Made by a program: the position numbers and the translations under genes. Shown piece by piece: positions 6,406 through 12,892 of a stretch of 16,379 nt of DNA. A model generated the notes under the pieces. The model ran no database searches. It worked only from the letters and a program-made list of their open reading frames with translations, and had not been told where the DNA came from. Every line of letters starts with the position of its first letter. Position 1 is the stretch's first letter. The DNA is taken from the NCBI GenBank assembly GCA_023394035.1, contig JAEXBK010000150.1, positions 1 to 16,379 on the forward strand, written 5' to 3'. This DNA comes from Bacillota bacterium (GTDB lineage: Bacteria > Bacillota > Clostridia > Peptostreptococcales > Anaerovoracaceae).

Positions 6406-7385
6406 TTTTCGTTTACCCCGCAATCCGTTGAAATTATAAGCTCGCCCGGTTCCGCAAGAGCAGCCGGGTTTCCTTCGGGTTCAGACTCTATACCGTACAA
6501 AGCGAGCATAATATCACGGAATCCGTCTTCGCTTTCTATTTCAAATGTGCGGAGCTCCTTAAGCTGCTCGTCATAGTATCTTATCTTTACTCCCGACGCT
6601 CCGTTCAAGGCAGAACGAACAAAGGCGGCAATAAACATATAGAATCTGTCGCACTCCTCCTCATTTAGACGTGTTATCCCCTTCGTATCGAGGAATATTC
6701 CCGTAACGCTGTCGGTTTCGCTGTAAAATTCCCTTATCCACGGCTCAGCCATCTGTGCGGTCCTGTTCTTGTGAATATGACGCAGCTGATCGCCCTCCGC
6801 ATATTCCCTTATATCTTTTTGATCTCCACCGCTTCCGTTTTGGTCTTTTGAAATCGTACTTCCTGAAGCCCCGTTCATTTCGATTTCAAGCTCATCATTT
6901 CCTTCAAAAGGCGGGAATACTGCGATTTTCATCGTTTGGCCGACCTTCCTTGACATACCGAACAGTAAAAGCCAGTCAAAGACGGACACCTTATTCAAAT
7001 TCAGTTCTATGATGCCGCAGTAATTCGGTTTTATATCGAATTTAAGCGAATTTTTACCGGCAAGTGCCGTACCTGAGAGCTTTTTTCTGCGCGTTTTTTT
7101 CTCCTTACCGTTTCCGTAGCTGAGCTTAAAACTAACCCTGCCTGCCGGAATGCGGCCTTTGTTTATGACGCAAATCTCGGCTTCGGCGCATTCTCCTTTT
7201 GTGATCGCGGCACCTGAATAAGCAAAATTCGCCGAAACGCTCCGGCGAAGGTAAATTACCACTATAAACATAAACGGTATCATCAAAAGCTCGGCTATGA
7301 GCATGACAAGCAAAGGCATGCTGCGAAATAAGCCTGCCAGAGCAAAAGTAATTATGATGAGGATGAAATATAATATCCTTCTCAT
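6402..7385 (-). CDS. DUF58 membrane protein of the MoxR cluster
   Basis: This 327-residue protein has two closely spaced N-terminal membrane helices (about 2-20 and 24-46), a beta-rich stretch (about 55-160) and the DUF58 core DIREYAEGDQLRHIHKNRTA (191-210) followed by EPWIREFY. A possible vWA-like beta strand, VTGIFLDTKG, follows at 227-236. DUF58 proteins regularly sit between a MoxR ATPase and a transglutaminase gene and are thought to work with them at the membrane, but their biochemical role is not established. The usual IHWK of the core reads IHKN here, so the family tryptophan is absent. The ATG at 7385 has AAGGAG 7 nt upstream. It is 29 nt after moxR and overlaps the transglutaminase start by 4 nt. 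Confidence 0.9.
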   Translation of the reverse strand: MRRILYFILIIITFALAGLFRSMPLLVMLIAELLMIPFMFIVVIYLRRSVSANFAYSGAAITKGECAEAEICVINKGRIPAGRVSFKLSYGNGKEKKTRRKKLSGTALAGKNSLKFDIKPNYCGIIELNLNKVSVFDWLLLFGMSRKVGQTMKIAVFPPFEGNDELEIEMNGASGSTISKDQNGSGGDQKDIREYAEGDQLRHIHKNRTAQMAEPWIREFYSETDSVTGIFLDTKGITRLNEEECDRFYMFIAAFVRSALNGASGVKIRYYDEQLKELRTFEIESEDGFRDIMLALYGIESEPEGNPAALAEPGELIISTDCGVNEK

Positions 7386-7414
7386 ATGAACTCTCCTTCT
7401 TCGGGCTTTATACG

Positions 7415-8353
7415 CTAAGCTTCAAGCTTCGGTTTTTCAACGCTTTCTATTATTTCGCTTATAATATCGTCCGCGCTTTTCCCTTCCATCCTCGCCGCGG
7501 TGTTTAACCTTATTCTGTGCTTTACGACAAAAGGAAATTGCTCGAATACATCGGCAGGCGTCACAAAATCACGACCCTCAAACCATGCAGCGGCTCTTGA
7601 CATCTTGACTAAAGCTATCGTTGAACGCGGACTTGCCCCATGCTCAAGATATTTGTTATCTCTCGTTGCAATTATGAGCTTAACTATGTATTCGTAGACA
7701 TCGTCCTTGATGAATATTTCTTCGGTCTGTCTTCTTGCCGCTAATATATCTTCTTTTCCCGCTATTGCAGTTATATTGTCGATACGCTCATCGTGTCCTA
7801 TTGATTTTGCAAGCTCAAGCTCACTCTCAAGGTCGGGATACCCGAGACTCATTGAAACCATAAATCTGTCAAGCTGCGACTCAGGCAACATCTGCGTTCC
7901 TGCCGAGCCTATAGGGTTTTGGGTAGCTATGACCGTAAAAGGTGATGGCACTTCGCGTGTCACTCCGTCAACCGTTACCTTCCGCTCCTGCATTACTTCG
8001 AGCAAAGCAGCCTGAGTTTTAGGCGATGTCCTGTTGATTTCGTCTGCAAGAAGGAGATTACAGAAAACAGTTCCTTCACGGTAGACGAATCGCTCCGCTT
8101 CCTTTCTGTATACAGAAAAACCCGTCAGGTCAGACGGCATCAAATCAGTAGTAAACTGAACTCTCTTATGATCGAGATCGAGAGCTTTGCTGAACGAAAG
8201 TGCCATTGTTGTCTTTCCCACACCGGGTATGTCTTCCAAAATTATATGTCCGCCGGCAATTATAGCCAGCATCATTTCGCGTATTTGCTTTTCCTTTCCT
8301 AAAACGACTTTTTCTACAGCTTGTGTAACTTCTCGGGCTTTGTTATAGTCCAT
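7415..8353 (-). CDS. MoxR-family AAA+ ATPase
   Basis: This 312-residue protein is the normal MoxR length. Walker A is GVGKTT (44-49), preceded by the typical LEDIPG. Walker B is LLLADEINR (100-108), followed by TSPKTQAALLEVMQE (109-123), the MoxR signature. Sensor 1 is the Asn in VIATQNP (141-147), and an arginine-finger type stretch is LDRFM (161-165). A helical C-terminal lid with SPRSTIAL follows. MoxR proteins are hexameric chaperone-like ATPases thought to help activate partner proteins; here the partners should be the adjacent DUF58 and transglutaminase proteins. The ATG at 8353 has AAAGGCGG 5 nt upstream. It begins 26 nt after proC with no terminator between, so it belongs to the same block as the sigma/anti-sigma pair. 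Confidence 0.94.
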   Translation of the reverse strand: MDYNKAREVTQAVEKVVLGKEKQIREMMLAIIAGGHIILEDIPGVGKTTMALSFSKALDLDHKRVQFTTDLMPSDLTGFSVYRKEAERFVYREGTVFCNLLLADEINRTSPKTQAALLEVMQERKVTVDGVTREVPSPFTVIATQNPIGSAGTQMLPESQLDRFMVSMSLGYPDLESELELAKSIGHDERIDNITAIAGKEDILAARRQTEEIFIKDDVYEYIVKLIIATRDNKYLEHGASPRSTIALVKMSRAAAWFEGRDFVTPADVFEQFPFVVKHRIRLNTAARMEGKSADDIISEIIESVEKPKLEA

Positions 8354-8379
8354 GATGTCCGCCTTTCAGGTTCGGGTTA

Positions 8380-9174
8380 CTATTTACCTTCTATTGCATC
8401 TATTGCCTTTATTAAAGCGTTTCTGAGCCCGTATTCCTCAAGAGCTGATACGCCTTTTATCGTAGTTCCTCCGGGTGAACATACCGAATCCTTCATTCTG
8501 CCCGGATGTTCGCCTTTTTCTATATAAAGTGCTCCTGTTCCCGAAAGCGTTTGTGCTATGAGCCTATATGCGGCTTCGCGTTTAAGTCCGTATTTTACGC
8601 CAGCATCGCCTATTGCTTCTATAAACATTGCAGCAAACGCAGGACTGCAGCCGCTTATCGTTCCTGCTGCCGACATATGCTCGGTATCTATAAATTCAAG
8701 TGTTCCTATAGTCGAAAAGATCCGTTTGAATGCCGCCATCTGCTCCGTTGTCAGACTATGCGTTTCCTCGCATACTATCGCTCCTTTGCATATCTCAACG
8801 GGGGTATTGGGAATCGTGGAAATATGATTCGTTCCGTCTATCAGAAATTCCTCATAAAAGCCAAAGTCGCAGCCGGCAGCCACAGAGACAACGGCTTTTC
8901 CCATAAGCTTATCCTTTATGGGCTCAAGCACGCCCCTTACGACATTCGGCTTGACCGCCACTATAACGATATCTGCATTGTCAACGGTTTCGTATGCGCT
9001 CCTACATGCGTTTATGCCGCGTCTGTCGGCACGCTCCGTAAGCCTGTCAAGGTTGTTCGCACATGCATGTATCTTTTCGGGATCTACGGCATCCGCTCTC
9101 AGGAGTCCGTCGCATATTGCCTGCCCCATATTTCCGAAGCCTATAAATCCTATTCTGATATTGCTGACGGTCAT
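8380..9174 (-). CDS. proC: Pyrroline-5-carboxylate reductase
   Basis: This 264-residue protein reduces 1-pyrroline-5-carboxylate to L-proline with NAD(P)H, the last step of proline synthesis, in the cytoplasm. The N-terminal Rossmann fold shows GFGNMG (12-17) and VAVKP (72-76). SVAAG (97-101) and IPNTP (121-125) follow. The C-terminal dimerisation domain holds SGCSPAFAAMFIEA (174-187) and the PROSITE-type signature DSVCSPGGTTIKG (229-241). The length is normal. The ATG at 9174 lies 4 nt after the sigma gene stop, and its ribosome binding site GAGGTGATG lies over the end of that gene, so translation is probably coupled. proC is not functionally linked to a sigma factor in an obvious way; proline as an osmoprotectant would fit a general-stress operon, but this is inference. 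Confidence 0.97.
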   Translation of the reverse strand: MTVSNIRIGFIGFGNMGQAICDGLLRADAVDPEKIHACANNLDRLTERADRRGINACRSAYETVDNADIVIVAVKPNVVRGVLEPIKDKLMGKAVVSVAAGCDFGFYEEFLIDGTNHISTIPNTPVEICKGAIVCEETHSLTTEQMAAFKRIFSTIGTLEFIDTEHMSAAGTISGCSPAFAAMFIEAIGDAGVKYGLKREAAYRLIAQTLSGTGALYIEKGEHPGRMKDSVCSPGGTTIKGVSALEEYGLRNALIKAIDAIEGK

Positions 9175-9178
9175 ATCA

Positions 9179-9913
9179 TCACCTCAGAAGCTCAGCCCTG
9201 AATTTTCCAACTATATTCTTCTCCGCACGCGATACTGTCATCTGGGAAATTCCTAATTTCTGTGCTATTTCAGACTGAGAACGATTATTCAAAAAGCGTT
9301 CTCTGAAAATAAATTTGTATTGCTCGTTAAAAGTATCGACTACCTTTCTGATGATCTCCTTTATCTCTATTCTGTCGTAACCTGCCTCGTCAAAGCCTGT
9401 ATATTTCTCAAGGAAGGCATTGTCGCCGTCCTCGCCTGCATCGTCAAACGATTTGTCGAGAGAATACGTTCCGTAAGCTCTCGATCCGTCTATTGCCTCG
9501 AGTATCTGTTCAGGCGTATATCCCGTAGCAAGGGCAATTTCCTCAACTGTAGGCGATGCGTGGTTGCGCGAATAAAGCTCGTCCTTGACCGCCTGTACCT
9601 TTGCAGCAATTTCCTTAAGGCGACGAGGTACCTTAAGACTCCACTGCTTGTCTCTGAAATATTTCTTTATCTCGCCGAGTATCGTAGGCGTAGCAAAAGA
9701 GCTGAACTCAAATCCCTTTTCCGGATCAAAGCGTTCAACCGCAGAGACAAGTGCAAGCGCGCCAACCTGGTAAAGGTCGTCGTATTCGACACCTTTACCA
9801 AGATATTTGCGTATCAAAATATCAACCATGTAGAGGTTCTTTTCTACAAGCGCGTTTCTTTTTTCTTTTGTCGGATTTTGTTTGTATTCTTCAAACAAGT
9901 CCTGATCCATCAT
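9179..9913 (-). CDS. SigB/SigF/SigG-type RNA polymerase sigma factor
   Basis: This 244-residue sigma factor has all three expected regions. Region 2 (about 23-95) includes EYDDLYQVGALALVSAVERF and FEFSSFATPTILGEIKKYFRD; the FATPTILGEIKR-like stretch is diagnostic of the SigB/F/G group. Region 3 (about 97-165) includes VPRRLKEI and SPTVEEIA. Region 4 (about 188-240) has the helix-turn-helix SQSEIAQKLGISQMTVSRAE. Sequence flavour is closer to SigB (general stress) than to sporulation factors, but this was judged by eye. The ATG at 9913 overlaps the anti-sigma stop by 4 nt (ATGA), the classic coupling that balances a sigma factor with its inhibitor. A second ATG follows immediately at 9910. No anti-anti-sigma (RsbV/SpoIIAA) gene is adjacent, unlike the sigB and spoIIA operons. 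Confidence 0.92.
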   Translation of the reverse strand: MMDQDLFEEYKQNPTKEKRNALVEKNLYMVDILIRKYLGKGVEYDDLYQVGALALVSAVERFDPEKGFEFSSFATPTILGEIKKYFRDKQWSLKVPRRLKEIAAKVQAVKDELYSRNHASPTVEEIALATGYTPEQILEAIDGSRAYGTYSLDKSFDDAGEDGDNAFLEKYTGFDEAGYDRIEIKEIIRKVVDTFNEQYKFIFRERFLNNRSQSEIAQKLGISQMTVSRAEKNIVGKFRAELLR

Positions 9914-10305
9914 ATTCTCTTCACCATGTTAATAAACTTATGACCTTCTCCGTTGCAGCCGAATTCCGCGCAGTCAACGAGGGATCTGATCATAATCGAG
10001 CCGATGTCGCCCTCTTGTGGGCAAAGCTTGCATTTCTTGCTTTTCTCAAGTGTGTGTTTATCACAAGCGTCGCATACAGTAACCTCAATTACTCCGTCTC
10101 CTACACAAAATTCGATTTCGTATTTGTCGCTGTATCCGTCCCTCTGATGACACGAAACATTCTTGCATGCCTCAAATACCGCCATTTTGATATCCTCTAC
10201 AGCATCAAGATCAAGACCTGCCTGTGCAGCAAGCGATCCTGTCGCAAGTCGTATCATCGTCATATATTCCGGTTTGCCGGGACATATTATTTTTAGATTA
10301 TCCAC
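9910..10305 (-). CDS. Cysteine-rich RsbW/SpoIIAB-like anti-sigma factor
   Basis: This 131-residue protein has the GHKL/HATPase_c fold of anti-sigma kinases, about the normal length. The N-box is E45-AC-K-N49-VSC-H53, matching the catalytic Glu and Mg2+-binding Asn of SpoIIAB. The G1 box, normally DXGXG, reads D79-A-C-D-K, so both glycines are gone. The lid that follows holds a CXXC-X10-CXXC arrangement (Cys78, 81, 92, 95). The second G-box appears as EGDIGSIMIRSLVD (98-111). There are ten cysteines in all (8, 47, 52, 67, 78, 81, 92, 95, 112, 117), which is far more than usual. The start is a GTG at 10305 with GGAGGAG 5 nt upstream. It overlaps the sigma factor gene, so it should be that factor's inhibitor. 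A metal- or redox-responsive switch is possible but inferred. Confidence 0.85.
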   Translation of the reverse strand: MDNLKIICPGKPEYMTMIRLATGSLAAQAGLDLDAVEDIKMAVFEACKNVSCHQRDGYSDKYEIEFCVGDGVIEVTVCDACDKHTLEKSKKCKLCPQEGDIGSIMIRSLVDCAEFGCNGEGHKFINMVKRI

Positions 10306-10322
10306 TTATTCTCCTCCAATCT

Positions 10323-10355
10323 AAAAACCTGTGCATATTAGATACACACAGGTTT
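10323..10355 (-). terminator. Intrinsic terminator of the gyrB-gyrA operon
   Basis: On the minus strand AAACCTGTG (10355-10347) pairs perfectly with CACAGGTTT (10333-10325) around a 13-nt loop, and the 3' arm runs into TTTTT. It lies 25 nt after the gyrA stop. It ends only 17 nt before the anti-sigma start codon, directly before that gene's ribosome binding site, and its 5' arm begins at the edge of a promoter -10 box. Confidence 0.85.
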
Positions 10356-10384
10356 ATTATATCCTAAACTACGGATAAAATCAA
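10356..10384 (-). promoter_or_regulatory. Sigma-A-type promoter of the anti-sigma/sigma/proC/moxR operon
   Basis: On the minus strand TTGATT (10384-10379, four of six matches, overlapping the gyrA TGA) is followed after exactly 17 nt by a perfect TATAAT (10361-10356). The expected start is near 10350-10347, inside the first arm of the gyrA terminator, so a transcript starting there would lack most of that arm and should not form the hairpin. Confidence 0.65.
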
Positions 10385-12879
10385 AGGGAAAGCTGTTCTT
10401 CTTTTCCTTCTGTTTTAGGCGAAGGATCTTCAGACTTTTCGTCTTCTTCGTCATCCTTTATGGCCTTTGCCATAGCAACGATCTTTGTTCCGTCATCGAC
10501 CTTCATGATCTTAACGCCCTGAGTAGCACGTCCGAGCTGCGATATTTCTTCCGCTCTGATTCTGATGATTATTCCGTCTGAATTGATCAGGAATACTTCA
10601 TCATCATCGTTTACTACCATTGCGCCGATCAGCGCTCCCGTTTTCTTGAACTTGGCCTTGTCGTATGTAAGGAGACCCTTTCCGCCACGAACCTGAATCT
10701 TGTATTCCTCTACAGGAGTACGTTTTCCGAATCCGTTCTCGGTAACAACAAGAAGCTGTTGTTCAGGATCGACAAGCTCCATAGCCACTACTTCATCGTC
10801 TTTTTCGAGCTTGATGGCTCTGACGCCGCCGGCAATTCTTCCCATAGGTCTTACATCCGTTTCGGAGAATGAAATGCACTTACCCTTCTTTGTTACGATG
10901 ATTATATTGTTTGCTCCGGAGCTTTCCTTGATAGCGATCAGCTCGTCATCATCTTTAAGATTGATGGCGATAAGTCCCGTCGTTCTCTTCGTATCAAAAT
11001 CGCCGAGTGCGGTCTTTTTTATGAGACCGTTTTTCGTTATCGCGATCAGGTATCTGTCCTCAGAAAATTCCTTTACAGGAATTACCGCTGTTATGCGTTC
11101 TCTCTGAAGGAGATTGAGGAAGTTGATTGCCGGAGTTCCCTTTGCTGTACGTGTTGCCTCAGGAACCTCAAATGCCTTGATCTTATGAGCTTTTCCGGTA
11201 TTCGTGAAGAACATCAGGTTGTCGTGCGTTGACGTCATAACAAGATCTTTGACGAAGTCATTTTCGCGGGTCGTTATGCCCGTTATGCCTTTTCCGCCTC
11301 GTTTTTGTGCCTTGTATGTATCTGCAGGTACTCTTTTGATGTACCCCAAATGAGTCAATGTAATCGCAACGCTTTCTTCCTCAACGAGATCTTCCTCGTC
11401 AAATTCGCCTTCGTCTCTTCCTATCTTTGTTCTGCGCTTGTCGCCATATTTTTTCTTGATTTCGAGAAGCTCGTCTTTTACGACTCCCATGAGGAGCTTT
11501 TCGTCAGCCAAAAGCGACTTGTAGTACGCAATTTTCTGCATTAGCTCGTTGTATTCGTTCTCTATCTTCTCGCGTTCAAGACCCTGCAGCCTTATGAGCC
11601 TCATGTCGAGTATCGCCTGAGCCTGAATAGCCGAAAGTCCGAAGCGTTCCATCAGCTTTTCCTTGGCATCGTTATATGACGATCTGATAGTCTTTATAAC
11701 CTCGTCGATATTGTCGAGCGCTATGCGGAGACCTTCGAGTATGTGAGCTCTCGCTTCAGCTTTGTTAAGATCGAATCGTGTTCTACGAGTTACTACTTCC
11801 TTCTGGAATTTAAGGTATTCCGTAAGTATCGACTTGAGATCCAAAATGCGCGGTTCACCGTCTACAAGAGCAAGCATTATCATGCTGAAGCTGTCCTGAA
11901 GCTGCGTATGCTTGTAGAATCTGTTGAGCGTTATCTGAGGATTTGCATCCCTCTTGAGCTCTATTACGATTCTTATTCCTTCACGGTTAGACTCGTCGCG
12001 TATAGCCGAAACGCCTTCGACACGCTTATCCTTTACGAGCTCCGCCATCTTTTCGATGAGTCTCGACTTATTTACCATGTACGGAATTTCGGATATTACT
12101 ATCTGAGATTTTCCGCGATCCGTTTCTTCGATTTCGCAGACGGCTCTGACCTTTACTTTTCCCTGACCCGTCTTATATGCGTCTCTCATTCCGGCTTTTC
12201 CCAAAATGACAGCACCTGTAGGGAAGTCAGGTCCTTTGACGATTTTGATCAGATCGTCGACTGTGCTTTCCGGCTCGTCTATCAAAAGAACCGTCGCATC
12301 TATTACTTCCGTCAAGTTATGAGGCGGAATTGAAGTCGCCATTCCTACAGCTATACCGTTTGAACCGTTAACTAAAAGGTTCGGGTATCTGCTCGGAAGA
12401 ACTAAAGGTTCTTTCTCTTCGCCGTCAAAGTTATCACCGAAGTCTACCGTATCCTTGTCGATTTCGCGCAGCATTTCGAGCGCAAACGGAGTCATTCTCG
12501 CTTCTGTATAACGCATCGCGGCTGCACCGTCTCCATCGATTGAACCGAAGTTTCCGTGACCGTCAACGAGCATGTATCTTGTCGAGAAGTCCTGCGCCAT
12601 TCTTACCATCGAATCGTAAATGGAGCTGTCACCGTGAGGGTGATATTTACCCATTACTTCACCGACGATACGCGCTGATTTCTTATGCGGCTTGTCAGGA
12701 GTTACTCCAAGCTGTCCCATTCCGTATAATATACGTCTGTGAACAGGCTTCATACCGTCTCTGACATCCGGAAGGGCTCTTCCGACTATAACGCTCATCG
12801 CATAGTCGATATAGGACCTCTTCATTTCAGTATATATATCGTGTTGCACTAATTTAGTATCTTCGAGAAGATCTGCCAT
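10381..12879 (-). CDS. gyrA: DNA gyrase subunit A
   Basis: This 832-residue protein is the breakage-reunion subunit of the A2B2 gyrase that introduces negative supercoils using ATP. The active-site Tyr124 is in AAMRYTEARM. The quinolone-determining region reads HPHGDSSIYD (80-89) with Ser85 and Asp89 intact, the positions equivalent to E. coli Ser83 and Asp87, so no classical resistance change is seen. A coiled-coil tower region (about 365-480) follows. The C-terminal beta-pinwheel begins with QKRGGKG (525-531), a GyrA-box variant that marks gyrase rather than topoisomerase IV; further pinwheel repeats (FSETDVRPMGRIAGGVRAI, GRATQGVKIM) follow. The protein ends in an acidic tail. The ATG at 12879 has AAAGGAGGG 5 nt upstream and lies 13 nt after gyrB, so the two are one operon. 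Confidence 0.98.
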   Translation of the reverse strand: MADLLEDTKLVQHDIYTEMKRSYIDYAMSVIVGRALPDVRDGMKPVHRRILYGMGQLGVTPDKPHKKSARIVGEVMGKYHPHGDSSIYDSMVRMAQDFSTRYMLVDGHGNFGSIDGDGAAAMRYTEARMTPFALEMLREIDKDTVDFGDNFDGEEKEPLVLPSRYPNLLVNGSNGIAVGMATSIPPHNLTEVIDATVLLIDEPESTVDDLIKIVKGPDFPTGAVILGKAGMRDAYKTGQGKVKVRAVCEIEETDRGKSQIVISEIPYMVNKSRLIEKMAELVKDKRVEGVSAIRDESNREGIRIVIELKRDANPQITLNRFYKHTQLQDSFSMIMLALVDGEPRILDLKSILTEYLKFQKEVVTRRTRFDLNKAEARAHILEGLRIALDNIDEVIKTIRSSYNDAKEKLMERFGLSAIQAQAILDMRLIRLQGLEREKIENEYNELMQKIAYYKSLLADEKLLMGVVKDELLEIKKKYGDKRRTKIGRDEGEFDEEDLVEEESVAITLTHLGYIKRVPADTYKAQKRGGKGITGITTRENDFVKDLVMTSTHDNLMFFTNTGKAHKIKAFEVPEATRTAKGTPAINFLNLLQRERITAVIPVKEFSEDRYLIAITKNGLIKKTALGDFDTKRTTGLIAINLKDDDELIAIKESSGANNIIIVTKKGKCISFSETDVRPMGRIAGGVRAIKLEKDDEVVAMELVDPEQQLLVVTENGFGKRTPVEEYKIQVRGGKGLLTYDKAKFKKTGALIGAMVVNDDDEVFLINSDGIIIRIRAEEISQLGRATQGVKIMKVDDGTKIVAMAKAIKDDEEDEKSEDPSPKTEGKEEQLSL

Positions 12880-12892
12880 ATGGCCCTCCTTT

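Noticed and set aside
6405..6423. TTG at 6423 as start of the transglutaminase gene
   Set aside because: The ATG at 6405 forms a 4-nt overlap with the DUF58 stop, the same coupling pattern used elsewhere in the operon, and the TTG has no better ribosome binding site.
8506..9201. Long plus-strand open frame (231 codons) opposite proC and the end of the sigma gene
   Set aside because: It has no ribosome binding site and no recognisable domain, and it lies antisense to a textbook proC with all family motifs.
10298..10306. DnaA-box-like TTATCCACT over the anti-sigma start codon, with similar single sites at 6733 and near 14902
   Set aside because: Isolated, imperfect matches far apart, two of them in coding DNA. 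There is no cluster or AT-rich unwinding region with them, so they do not support an origin in this window.
12590..12650. Quinolone-resistance substitutions in gyrA
   Set aside because: Ser85 and Asp89 (the equivalents of E. coli Ser83 and Asp87) are the sensitive-type residues.
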